From Phytoplasma sp. (GTDB lineage Bacteria; Bacillota_I; Bacilli_A; Acholeplasmatales; Acholeplasmataceae), in contig JAAYQV010000033.1 of assembly GCA_012519065.1 (NCBI GenBank), positions 1 through 45,978 of the forward strand: 45,978 bases of DNA, written 5' to 3'. A program made the translations under genes and the position numbers. The notes below the pieces were generated by a model that saw only the letters and a program-made list of their open reading frames with translations, searched no databases and was not told the origin of the DNA. Shown one piece after another: positions 14,948 to 23,209 of this stretch. The first letter of the stretch is position 1; every line of letters begins with the position of its first letter.

Positions 14948-15574
14948 TTAATTCTTCTGACTTCGAATTAAACTTAAAATAGGTTCATATGTTTTTCTAT
15001 GTATGGGAAGGATACCGTATTTTTTAATGGCTTCAATATGTGCTTTGGTTCCATAACCTTTATGTTTTTCAAAACCATATTCAGGATATTTTAAAGCTAT
15101 TTGCTTCATATATTCGTCTCTTTTGGTTTTTGCAATGATAGAGGCTGCAGCAATTGATATACTTTTTTGATCTCCTTTGATGATTTTTAAGTGAGGAATA
15201 TCGTTTTTAAGTTCAACTGCATCAATTAAATTGAATTCTGGTTTAACTTTTAATTGAGCAATGGCTTTTTGCATGGCTTCCTTGGTTGCTTGTAAAATAT
15301 TGATTTCATCTATTCTTTGTTCTGATATAAAAACTGTTGAGATAGCAAGTGCGTTTTTCTCTATTTGTTTAACCGCTTTTAATCTTTGCTTTTCAGTTAA
15401 TTTTTTTGAATCATTAACCAGTGGTAACTGGGCATTTGGTTTTAAGATGACTGCTGAGGCAACTACTGGTCCTGCTAAAGGACCTCTGCCTGCCTCATCT
15501 ACACCAGAAATGAGTTGATAGCCTTTTTTAAGTAACTCATTTTCATATTGATATAAGTCTATCGTATCTATCAA
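14948..15574 (-). CDS. rnhB: Ribonuclease HII
   Basis: This enzyme cleaves RNA in RNA-DNA hybrids and single ribonucleotides in DNA. It has 208 residues. The motif SGVDEAGRGPLAGPVV contains the first catalytic Asp-Glu pair; the later aspartates are in LIDAVEL and in the NDSKKL region. The start is a TTG at 15572-15574 with AGGAGG eight bases upstream; no in-frame ATG occurs in the next ten codons, so this rare start is well supported. The 5' end overlaps rbgA by 32 bases. The pair rbgA-rnhB is a conserved Firmicutes neighbourhood. Confidence 0.96.
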   Translation of the reverse strand: MIDTIDLYQYENELLKKGYQLISGVDEAGRGPLAGPVVASAVILKPNAQLPLVNDSKKLTEKQRLKAVKQIEKNALAISTVFISEQRIDEINILQATKEAMQKAIAQLKVKPEFNLIDAVELKNDIPHLKIIKGDQKSISIAAASIIAKTKRDEYMKQIALKYPEYGFEKHKGYGTKAHIEAIKKYGILPIHRKTYEPILSLIRSQKN

Positions 15575-16406
15575 ATGTAAGCCCTCCTAGGTATTTATTT
15601 CTAATATCTGTTAGGAGTATGCTATAAACTCTTTCATAGTCTATTTCGTTGCCTTTTAAAAGTGCTCCTCTTCTTTTTCCTATTTCATCTAAGATTTCTA
15701 TGAATTCTTTGTCTAATGTAGATAATTCATATCTTTCCATAAATTGTTTAGGATAGTATTTTTTTAAATGTTCTACCGCATGATAAACAACATCATCAAT
15801 AGGTAAGATAGTATCTTTGATCGCACCTGTAATGGCTAGTGAGTATCCTACTTGTTCTAAATCAAACTTTGGCCATAGAACGCCTGGTGTGTCTAGCAGT
15901 TCAAATTGGTCATTGATTTTAACCCATTGTTGTGCTTTTGTTACTCCCGGTTTATTTCCTGTTTTAGTCGCTTTAGTTTTAGTCATTTGGTTAATTAAGG
16001 TTGATTTCCCTACATTTGGAATACCCATGATCATTGCTCTGATGGCTTGTTGTTGCATACCTTTATTTTTTTGTCTTGCTATTTTATCACTTAGGATTTC
16101 TAATGATTTTTCATAGATCATCGAAACATTTTTTCCTGATTGCGCATCAATCTCTAGTGTATAAAATCCTTGTTCTTCATAGTATTTTGTCCATCTTTTG
16201 GTTTGATTGTGATCAGCTAAGTCTATTTTGTTAAATAGTAATAATGTAGGTTTTACTCCAACAATTTCTAATACATTTGGATTCATACTTGAATAAGGAA
16301 TGCGGGCATCTAAAAGTATGTATACAATATCCATTAATTTTAGTTTTTCTTTGATTTCCCTTAGTGATTTAAACATATGGCCTGGAAACCATTGTATTTG
16401 CTTCAT
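15543..16406 (-). CDS. rbgA: Ribosome biogenesis GTPase RbgA (YlqF)
   Basis: This GTPase is needed for late assembly of the 50S subunit. It has 287 residues and the circularly permuted order typical of the family: G4 (NKIDLAD) comes first, then G1/P-loop (GIPNVGKST) and G3 (DTPGVLWP). The N-terminal QWFPGHM is the family signature, and a C-terminal helical domain contacts rRNA. The gene ends in TGA, which supports UGA being a stop codon in this genome. It follows ftsK by 20 bases and overlaps rnhB. Confidence 0.97.
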   Translation of the reverse strand: MKQIQWFPGHMFKSLREIKEKLKLMDIVYILLDARIPYSSMNPNVLEIVGVKPTLLLFNKIDLADHNQTKRWTKYYEEQGFYTLEIDAQSGKNVSMIYEKSLEILSDKIARQKNKGMQQQAIRAMIMGIPNVGKSTLINQMTKTKATKTGNKPGVTKAQQWVKINDQFELLDTPGVLWPKFDLEQVGYSLAITGAIKDTILPIDDVVYHAVEHLKKYYPKQFMERYELSTLDKEFIEILDEIGKRRGALLKGNEIDYERVYSILLTDIRNKYLGGLTFDRYDRLISI

Positions 16407-16426
16407 TTTGCCCCTCTTTTCTGTTT

Positions 16427-18436
16427 TTAATTAAATATCTGTTCTAAATCCGCCTCGGTTGCTAAAACCTCTCTAGCTTTAGTTCCTTGGCTTTCTGAAA
16501 CAATGTTGTATTGTTCTAATAGTGTCATTAATTTTTGTGCTCGGTTAAATCCAATGCTAAATTCTTTAGTTATGGTATTAATAGAGGCTACATTTTCACT
16601 TACCACATAGCGTGCTACTGCTTCAAACAATTCATCAGATGCAGTTTCTCTGAATTCAATTTGTCTGGTAAGTGCTTCGTGTTCAAAGATATAGTCTGGT
16701 TCTCTTTGTGCTCTAATAAAATCTGTGACCTCATAAATTTCATCATCTGGAATGTATGCCCCTTGAAGTCGAATGGCTCGATCACTTTCTTTTAGCAACA
16801 TATCTCCGCGACCTAAGAGTGTTTCTGCCCCTGCATTATCTAATATGGTTGTTGAGTCTACAAAAGAAGCAACTTTAAAGGCGATTCTAGTAGGGATATT
16901 CGATTTAATAGTCCCTTTGACAACGTCTGTTGTCGGTCTTTGGGTAGCTACTAATAAGTGAATTCCTGCGGCTCTAGCTTTTTGAGTTAATCTTTGAATC
17001 GCATCTTCTACATCATTTGCAGCAACCATCATTAAGTCGGCTAATTCATCAATGATAATAACTAAATAAGGCATGTGATCTCCATCAATTAACCCTTTAT
17101 CGATGTTTTCATTATAAGATTTAATATCTCTACTTCTAGCACCTGCAAAACGTTTGTATCTATTTTCCATTTCATCAACAGCCCATTTTAAAGCAGATGC
17201 TGCCATTTTAGCATCTGTAATAACTGGGGTGATCAAGTGAGGAAGATCGTTATAAGGCGTTAATTCTACCATTTTTGGATCTATTAAGATAAGTTTTAAC
17301 TGTTCTGGGGTGTTTTTTAAAAGTAAACTAACTAAAATCGTGTTCACTGAAACGCTTTTTCCACTATTGGTTGCTCCTGCAATTAGTCCATGTGGCATTT
17401 TTGCAATGTCTACATATATGTTTTTTCCATCAATGTCTACACCTAGAGCAACTTTTAATGGATGATCATGGTCTTCTAAAAACTCTTTTTGATCAACAAC
17501 ATTACCAAAAGCAACAATTTCTGTTTCTTTATTAGGCACTTCTATTCCTACATACATTTTTCCTGGAATAGGTGCTTCTATTCTTAAACTAGTCGCTGCA
17601 AGGTTCATCATTAAGTTATCTTGTATCGTAACTACTTTTCTAACATTGACACCTGGCTCTAAAGCTATTTCATATCTTGTTACTGTTGGACCTTTGGTAC
17701 TACCTGTTACGTGTCCTTCAACCCCATGATCTTGTAGCGTTCGATCAATGATATCAATTTGATCTAATAACCATTGTGGTCTACTTTCTTGGTCTCTTTT
17801 TATTTTTTTAAACATAGAAACATCTGGTAATCTATACGTGTTTTGTTTTTTAAATAACGGTTTTGGTATGTCGTTTTTTGGTTCTTCATAGGATGGTTCT
17901 ATTTTAGTTTCTACTTGTTCAAAGCCGGTTGATAAAACGGCTTCTCTTTCAAATAATGGAATATTTATATCATTTTCTTCTGGAGATAAGTTGGTTGCAA
18001 CTGTTTTGGGTGTTAACCAACTTAACGATGGTTCTTGCGTTTCTTTTGGCGTAATAATCGGTTTGATTGGTTCATATCTTGTATCTTCATATGAAACAGA
18101 AGGGGTAGTTTGCTTCTTTTCAGTAAAAGCATCTCCACCAAAAACATCACTTCTTGTTTTTTGTGTGATTACATCAAACTCATAATAATTGCCTCTAACT
18201 GCTTGTTTAGGATTGGTTCTAAAGGCATCGTATTTTTTGATTTTATCTCCCTCTAATTTTACATCGTATGGAGCAACAACTTCATCTTTTACTTTAGTTC
18301 CAAAAAGAGGGGAAACAAAAGGTGTTCTTTCATATTTTTTTGCACCTCTTATACCTTCAATTTTTGCAATTTGTGGGATTTTGAAAGCTGGTGTTAGTTG
18401 TGTTTCTACTTTTTTATTTTTTTTACTTTTCTTCAT
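16427..18436 (-). CDS. ftsK: FtsK/SpoIIIE-family DNA translocase lacking membrane domain
   Basis: This ATP-driven pump clears chromosomal DNA from the division septum. It has 669 residues. Residues 1-200 are a basic, proline-rich, low-complexity linker with no hydrophobic segment, whereas typical FtsK/SpoIIIE proteins begin with four transmembrane helices. The alpha and beta motor domains follow, with Walker A GATNSGKS (354-361) and Walker B LVIIIDELAD. The last 65 residues form the winged-helix gamma domain that reads polarity sequences. AGGG lies shortly before the ATG, and the start overlaps the end of a small membrane protein gene by 14 bases. The motor identity is secure; how it reaches the membrane is open. 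Confidence 0.95.
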   Translation of the reverse strand: MKKSKKNKKVETQLTPAFKIPQIAKIEGIRGAKKYERTPFVSPLFGTKVKDEVVAPYDVKLEGDKIKKYDAFRTNPKQAVRGNYYEFDVITQKTRSDVFGGDAFTEKKQTTPSVSYEDTRYEPIKPIITPKETQEPSLSWLTPKTVATNLSPEENDINIPLFEREAVLSTGFEQVETKIEPSYEEPKNDIPKPLFKKQNTYRLPDVSMFKKIKRDQESRPQWLLDQIDIIDRTLQDHGVEGHVTGSTKGPTVTRYEIALEPGVNVRKVVTIQDNLMMNLAATSLRIEAPIPGKMYVGIEVPNKETEIVAFGNVVDQKEFLEDHDHPLKVALGVDIDGKNIYVDIAKMPHGLIAGATNSGKSVSVNTILVSLLLKNTPEQLKLILIDPKMVELTPYNDLPHLITPVITDAKMAASALKWAVDEMENRYKRFAGARSRDIKSYNENIDKGLIDGDHMPYLVIIIDELADLMMVAANDVEDAIQRLTQKARAAGIHLLVATQRPTTDVVKGTIKSNIPTRIAFKVASFVDSTTILDNAGAETLLGRGDMLLKESDRAIRLQGAYIPDDEIYEVTDFIRAQREPDYIFEHEALTRQIEFRETASDELFEAVARYVVSENVASINTITKEFSIGFNRAQKLMTLLEQYNIVSESQGTKAREVLATEADLEQIFN

Positions 18437-19196
18437 TTAAGCCCTCCACAATGTTTTGATTGATTTCTTGATAAATATCTTCTAAATTACTGTCAATACT
18501 TCTTTCTTCATTAAAGACTTTTTTACTGTATATTTTATAAGTTTCTTCACCTGTAATACCAATGATAACTAAGCCGATTTTCACCATTACCATGTTCATA
18601 ACATTATTCACAACTACTTTTTTAAACCAATAAACTGGATTGACTGCATTTAAGGTTGCAAAAATAGCACTGGTAACTTTGTTGTATTTCTTAGCTGTTT
18701 TTCCTAGTTTTGTATTTTCAATAACATCCTTTGTATCTTTTAATTCTACGATTCTTCGGATGGTTAGCCCTCGAAACATTTTCAAAAACTTAGCTTCAAA
18801 TAATTCATCCACTCTTTTTTCTATATAACCGATAAGCGCTAGTCCCTCATCAATAGTTAATTCTAAAAATGGATATTTAGATTTAGGATAAAATTTTGTC
18901 GCAATATCTCTAGCTAAATCTTTGTTGATGCGCAACAACATTGTACCATAGCCTTCTAACTCACGCTCTGTTTTATTGTTAAACTGATTTTGCGCATCTT
19001 TAATGAGCCATTTGATTTCTTCTTCATCAATATCTTCTTCTTGTACGTCATGATGTTTAAATGGTTGTTTTAATCCTTTAATGACTGAAAAAAGATATAA
19101 AAGAGCAATGATTAACATGCCCATCAATATACCAGAAAAAAAGCTGATTAAAATGGTTAAATTAATTTCTATTCCGGCTATTTTTAAAAAAAGCAT
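18423..19196 (-). CDS. Uncharacterised membrane protein encoded before ftsK
   Basis: I do not recognise this protein. It has about 257 residues from the ATG at 19194-19196, which has AGGA at ten bases; an ATG three codons earlier is too close to that site. A strong transmembrane helix occupies roughly residues 12-36. A charged acidic stretch (QEEDIDEEEIKW) follows, then a helical region, and a second hydrophobic segment near 185-210. The tail is acidic. It is first in the operon with ftsK, rbgA and rnhB and overlaps ftsK, whose product has no membrane segment of its own. A role as a membrane partner of FtsK is an inference from this context only. Confidence 0.8.
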   Translation of the reverse strand: MLFLKIAGIEINLTILISFFSGILMGMLIIALLYLFSVIKGLKQPFKHHDVQEEDIDEEEIKWLIKDAQNQFNNKTERELEGYGTMLLRINKDLARDIATKFYPKSKYPFLELTIDEGLALIGYIEKRVDELFEAKFLKMFRGLTIRRIVELKDTKDVIENTKLGKTAKKYNKVTSAIFATLNAVNPVYWFKKVVVNNVMNMVMVKIGLVIIGITGEETYKIYSKKVFNEERSIDSNLEDIYQEINQNIVEGLNEEK

Positions 19197-19219
19197 CTTT
19201 ATCATTTCCTTTCTCTTTT

Positions 19220-19225
19220 ATTATA
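19220..19225 (-). promoter_or_regulatory. -10 element of the membrane protein-ftsK-rbgA-rnhB operon
   Basis: A consensus TATAAT on the minus strand lies in the sequence AGTGTATAATAAAA, nearly identical to that before the ABC transporter at 1143. The -35 region is weak (TAACTT at 18 bases). Confidence 0.5.
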
Positions 19226-19261
19226 CACTAAACGTATCTTAAAGTTATAATTTTATTCATC

Positions 19262-19290
19262 TTGGTTTTTAGTCATTTTTATGCGATAAT
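19262..19290 (+). promoter_or_regulatory. Promoter of the plus-strand HAD phosphatase
   Basis: A -35 TTGGTT (19262-19267) and an extended -10 TGC-GATAAT (19282-19290) are separated by 17 bases. It is divergent from the ftsK operon promoter. Confidence 0.7.
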
Positions 19291-19307
19291 GAGTGTGGAG
19301 TGATATT

Positions 19308-20120
19308 ATGGAAAAATTTTTAATTGCATTAGACTTAGATGGCACTCTTTTAAATAACCAAAGTCAGTTGTCTAATTATACTATTTCTACTATTAAAAAA
19401 CTTAAAGATTTAGGACATGTTTTAGTCATTGCAACAGGTCGTCCTTACCACGCTTGTATTGATTTTTATTATCAGCTAAATTTAGATACCCCTTTGATTT
19501 CAGATAATGGTGGTTCTATTAGATTGCCAGATGATGAAAATTTTGTCCCTGTGATTAAGCGTATTGAATTGGATGTAGCTCACGAGCTATTTAAAAAAAG
19601 TAAACCTTTTTTAGTTTCTGCTTTTTTTAGCGAAGGGGATGTTAGTTATTCTTATCAAGATACTTCTATTTTAAGAAAGATCTTTAAAGAAAATAGTAAA
19701 GAAGTGATTCATACTGATTTTGATCAATTAGATATAGCCCCAACAGGCGCTATTTACTTGGTTTCTACTCAGTATAAAGATGAATTTGAGAACTTAATTT
19801 CTAATGAGTTTAAAGGACGCCTTCAGTATAGATTTTGGGGTAGTGATAGTAAACATGCTATTTATGAATTTTATGTTCCAGGAATTTCAAAAGCTAGTGC
19901 CTTGGATTATGTTGCTAAATTATATGGTATTAAATCGGATCATATTATGGCTTTTGGTGATGGCGCTAATGACTTAGAAATGCTTAGTTTTGCTACTTAT
20001 GGTGTTGTAATGAAAAATGCTTTCCCTGATGTGATAGGACATACTTCTTTTGTCAGTGAGTTTGATAATGACGATGATGGCGTTGCTAAATATTTATCTA
20101 ATTTTTTTAATATTAAGTAA
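19308..20120 (+). CDS. HAD-superfamily phosphatase, Cof type
   Basis: This is a cytoplasmic hydrolase of 270 residues that probably removes phosphate from small metabolites such as sugar phosphates or FMN; the substrate is unknown. Motif I is DLDGTLL, with nucleophile D9 and acid D11 counted from the chosen ATG. The motif IV region is GDGANDLEML. The large cap between them marks the Cof (type IIB) group. The ATG at 19308-19310 follows GGAGTGAT; the frame also opens at a GTG five codons earlier. It is the only plus-strand gene between 1 and 39.9 kb. A second gene of the same kind is at 43.2 kb. Confidence 0.9.
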   Translation: MEKFLIALDLDGTLLNNQSQLSNYTISTIKKLKDLGHVLVIATGRPYHACIDFYYQLNLDTPLISDNGGSIRLPDDENFVPVIKRIELDVAHELFKKSKPFLVSAFFSEGDVSYSYQDTSILRKIFKENSKEVIHTDFDQLDIAPTGAIYLVSTQYKDEFENLISNEFKGRLQYRFWGSDSKHAIYEFYVPGISKASALDYVAKLYGIKSDHIMAFGDGANDLEMLSFATYGVVMKNAFPDVIGHTSFVSEFDNDDDGVAKYLSNFFNIK

Positions 20121-20132
20121 TTTATAAAAAAT

Positions 20133-20159
20133 AAAACACTTCATTCAGTGAAGTGTTTT
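20133..20159. terminator. Bidirectional terminator between HAD gene and recX
   Basis: An 11-bp perfect stem (AAAACACTTCA / TGAAGTGTTTT) with a 5-base loop is followed by T-runs on both strands. It serves the two converging genes. The last recX codons, including its TGA stop (20141-20143), lie inside the hairpin. Confidence 0.9.
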
Positions 20160-20869
20160 TTTATGGTGTCTTTAATTTCTTGATAAGAATAGCCTAATGT
20201 TAATAATTTTTTTATCGTTTTTTGCTCATCTTGATATTTTTGATACCATTTTTTATAGTCTTTATTAATGGCTTCTGGATTAAAGTCATACTGATTTATT
20301 TGATTCATAATCTCTTTAATATGATGATAGGCATATCCTTTACTTAGTAAAGAACGTTCTATTTTAATTTTCGCAACAGCTTGACTCTCTTTTTGATGTT
20401 TTAAAACCAATTTGTGAAAATCTTTTTCTAACCAAATATTTTCATCTTTCTTTTGAAGTAGATCTTGAAAATCTGATTCTATAAACCCTTTTTGAAGTAG
20501 TTTTAGTTTGATTTTATTTCTACTTTGATTGGTATAGGTAATGATATTTTCAATTAATTTATGATCATCAATCAGTTTTTTTTCTTTAAGTTCTTTCATC
20601 ATTTCATTGATGTTTTTTTGATCTAGTTTTTCTTTTTCTAGATACTTTATAATTTCATGACTTGATTTTGGATATTTTAATTTTCTGATCACTTTTTGAT
20701 ATGTTAAATAATATAAATTTTTTTCTTTAATCTCATCGATACTATCAGAAATAACTTTCCCTTTAGATATTCTATAAAAAAGCATTGTTTCTTCAGTTAA
20801 TTCTACTGTTTCCTGATTAAGAGTGACTAAATAATTCTTACCTTTTTTTTCTATCTTTGTAACTGTCAT
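20141..20869 (-). CDS. recX: Regulatory protein RecX
   Basis: RecX binds and modulates RecA filaments. The protein has 242 residues, lysine-rich and almost all helical, with three tandem three-helix repeats: a first around 60-105 (SSHEIIKYLEKEKLDQKNINEMMKEL contains it), a second around 110-140 (SRNKIKLKLLQKGF) and a third around 160-200 (AKIKIERSLLSKGY). A fourth, weaker unit ends the protein. These SR.KI...L..KG signatures are typical of RecX. Its start forms an ATGA overlap with the protease gene upstream. No recA is in the window. Confidence 0.87.
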   Translation of the reverse strand: MTVTKIEKKGKNYLVTLNQETVELTEETMLFYRISKGKVISDSIDEIKEKNLYYLTYQKVIRKLKYPKSSHEIIKYLEKEKLDQKNINEMMKELKEKKLIDDHKLIENIITYTNQSRNKIKLKLLQKGFIESDFQDLLQKKDENIWLEKDFHKLVLKHQKESQAVAKIKIERSLLSKGYAYHHIKEIMNQINQYDFNPEAINKDYKKWYQKYQDEQKTIKKLLTLGYSYQEIKDTIKKHFTE

Positions 20870-22341
20870 GGCTGAATTTCATTAAAGTAATTGAGTGCAT
20901 ATTTAACATATGCATCGTTATTGATGTTTACTAGTTTTTCATAATATTTTTGAGTCAAAATGTTAGATAGATTAGAATCATATAAATTATCTATATAAAG
21001 ATGCCCATTTTCATTTGCCAATCTTTTTAATGCTGCATTAAGCTCAGTATCATTTGTAATAGGGTTTCCATATAAATACTCTAAAAATAGTCTTTCTGAT
21101 ATCAATTGATTTTGATAAGTAATTTCAATATCTTTTAGATTTTGTCTAATGTTTAAGTCTTCTAAATATATTTCTGATAACTCTGTGCTTTCATTTAAAA
21201 TAGGTTGTTGGGTTAAAGTCACAAATTTATTTTCTGTGTTTTTATATAACCAATGTCCTTCTGTATATTTAAAGTAATAGTCACTTTGACCAATTTGAAC
21301 AGTTGTTTGATATAAGTCTTTGCCATATGTAGGTTTCCCAATAACTTTTGCGTTATTTTGGCTTTGTAAGACTGAGGTTAATCCTTCTGCTGCTGATGCA
21401 GAATTTTCATTAACTAAAATAGCTATATTGTTTAAATAAGTTTTATTTTCTAAGTTTTTATTTGCATAAATAATGCTTGTATATGAGTCTTGAATGGTTT
21501 TATAGGTTTGTGTTTTAAATACTGCATTCCCAACGTTTGAAGAAGTTCCTTTTTGTGGCACTAATTGCTGAATGATTAAATCTAGTTCACTAACATATCC
21601 ACCTGGATTGTCTCTTAAATCGATGATTAATTTTTCCATATTTTGATTTTCTAGACTCATTAATCCTTGAGTAAATTCTTGTGCAGAACCTCTTTCAAAT
21701 TGAGTTAGCTTAATGTATCCAGTATCTTGGTTAATCATTTCTGCTTTTACATATTGGTTGGTTGAAACTTCTTTATACTCTATTTCAAACACAAATTCTT
21801 GATCTTCTCTTTGAACCAATAGTTTGATGGTTGGATTATTTTTATATTGTAGCATGTTAGTAATTTGTACTTGTGTTTTATTTCTAAATCTTTCTAAGGT
21901 ATCGTTAACATAAGCCCCTATAATGATATCTCCTGGAAATATTTTACCAAAAGCATCACTATCCCTTGCTACATCGATTATTTCTAGTTCATTGTATGTT
22001 GTAAATCTAAAGGTGATACCTATTTTTTTATTTGATGATTCTTTGGTTCTCAATGAGGTTTCTGTTCCTCCATTGCTATAAATAATATCAGCATATGGAT
22101 CTTCCATCAAATAAAGCATCCCTAATAACTTGGCGTGCAAAACAACCTCTTGGTCATAGTTGTCATCTGCATACATTGCGTAGTTTTCTAATAAATATTG
22201 TAGTTCTGATTCTACTTGGTTTCTTTGATATCTTACGTTCACTGTTTTAGAACTGTAAAATCCCAAAATAAAGGCTAAAGGTAGTAAGAATATCACGACG
22301 AATAATACTATCTTTTGACTCATTTTGTTATCACGTATCAT
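20866..22341 (-). CDS. S41-family C-terminal processing peptidase
   Basis: This is a membrane-anchored serine protease. It has 491 residues from the ATG at 22339-22341, placed seven bases after AAAGGAG. One N-terminal transmembrane helix (about residues 9-30) acts as an anchor, so the protease domain is outside the cell. A PDZ-like region follows (about 100-190), then the catalytic core. In this numbering the serine is S316 in NENSASAAEG and the lysine K341 in GKPTYGKD, exactly 25 apart as in D1-processing and CtpA proteases. About 100 extra residues follow the core. The substrate is unknown. It lies two bases after yitT and overlaps recX. Confidence 0.92.
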   Translation of the reverse strand: MIRDNKMSQKIVLFVVIFLLPLAFILGFYSSKTVNVRYQRNQVESELQYLLENYAMYADDNYDQEVVLHAKLLGMLYLMEDPYADIIYSNGGTETSLRTKESSNKKIGITFRFTTYNELEIIDVARDSDAFGKIFPGDIIIGAYVNDTLERFRNKTQVQITNMLQYKNNPTIKLLVQREDQEFVFEIEYKEVSTNQYVKAEMINQDTGYIKLTQFERGSAQEFTQGLMSLENQNMEKLIIDLRDNPGGYVSELDLIIQQLVPQKGTSSNVGNAVFKTQTYKTIQDSYTSIIYANKNLENKTYLNNIAILVNENSASAAEGLTSVLQSQNNAKVIGKPTYGKDLYQTTVQIGQSDYYFKYTEGHWLYKNTENKFVTLTQQPILNESTELSEIYLEDLNIRQNLKDIEITYQNQLISERLFLEYLYGNPITNDTELNAALKRLANENGHLYIDNLYDSNLSNILTQKYYEKLVNINNDAYVKYALNYFNEIQP

Positions 22342-22343
22342 TT

Positions 22344-23204
22344 TTAAACTCCTTTCCAAAAGCCTTCCCCTATTACCTCATTGGTTTTTACAATGATAGT
22401 AAAAGCTTTGCGATCACTTTCGTCTATTAGTTTTTTTAATATATACAGTTGCTGGCGATATAAAGTACAAATAATCATTGTCCTATCTTCATCTTTATAT
22501 CCACCTTTAACTGATATTTTTGTTAAGCCTCTATCCAGTTTTTCTATGATGTTATTTCGCATTTTATCTGCTTCCTTAGTTACGATAAAAACAGTGTAAC
22601 TTGTTCTTCCCATAACCGCTACTTTTTCAATTAAAACGCCGGTAACAAAAATTGAGATAATCGCAAAAAAGACATTTTGAAATGCAATGGTTGCTCCTAG
22701 TAAAACGATGATTCCATCAATTAAATAAAGAGCTACTGAAAAAGGAATGTGTAATTTAATGCTTAAAATTCTTTGGAAAACATCCATTCCACCAGTCGTT
22801 GAATTATTTCTAATGACAAGTCCCATACCAACTCCTACAAAGATTCCGCCAAAAATAGCAGTGATCAGAAGTTGATAGTTAGAATCAATTTGATTAATGA
22901 TTACTTGGTCATTAGGGAAAAGAATCTCAAAGATAAAAATTAATCCTGGATATAACAACGTGGCATAAAACGTTTTGTAAAAGAAGCTTTTTCCTAAAAT
23001 CCACCATCCTACTAAAAGAGCAACGATGTTCATAAGTAATATGAAAATCGAGTCTGGCATTAGCTTAAAAGGCCTGATTAAGACACTTAAACCAGTAACT
23101 CCACCTGTAACTAAATTGGTTGCTGAAAGGAAAAAATAGAAGCCTACTGCAAGTAGAGTAACACCTAATGTGATTTCTACCCATTCAAATACTTTTTCAC
23201 GCAT
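22344..23204 (-). CDS. YitT family membrane protein (DUF161/DUF2179)
   Basis: This 286-residue integral membrane protein has five or so predicted helices in the first 190 residues, with the family's TNLVTGGVTGLS and NNSTTGGMDV glycine-rich motifs in loops. It is followed by a cytoplasmic DUF2179 domain (from about 205, VFIVTKEADKM onward). The family is abundant in Firmicutes; no transport substrate has been firmly assigned and I do not propose one. AGGGAGAG, part of the prfB end, provides the ribosome site. It lies five bases after prfB. Confidence 0.92.
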   Translation of the reverse strand: MREKVFEWVEITLGVTLLAVGFYFFLSATNLVTGGVTGLSVLIRPFKLMPDSIFILLMNIVALLVGWWILGKSFFYKTFYATLLYPGLIFIFEILFPNDQVIINQIDSNYQLLITAIFGGIFVGVGMGLVIRNNSTTGGMDVFQRILSIKLHIPFSVALYLIDGIIVLLGATIAFQNVFFAIISIFVTGVLIEKVAVMGRTSYTVFIVTKEADKMRNNIIEKLDRGLTKISVKGGYKDEDRTMIICTLYRQQLYILKKLIDESDRKAFTIIVKTNEVIGEGFWKGV

Positions 23205-23209
23205 GCCTA

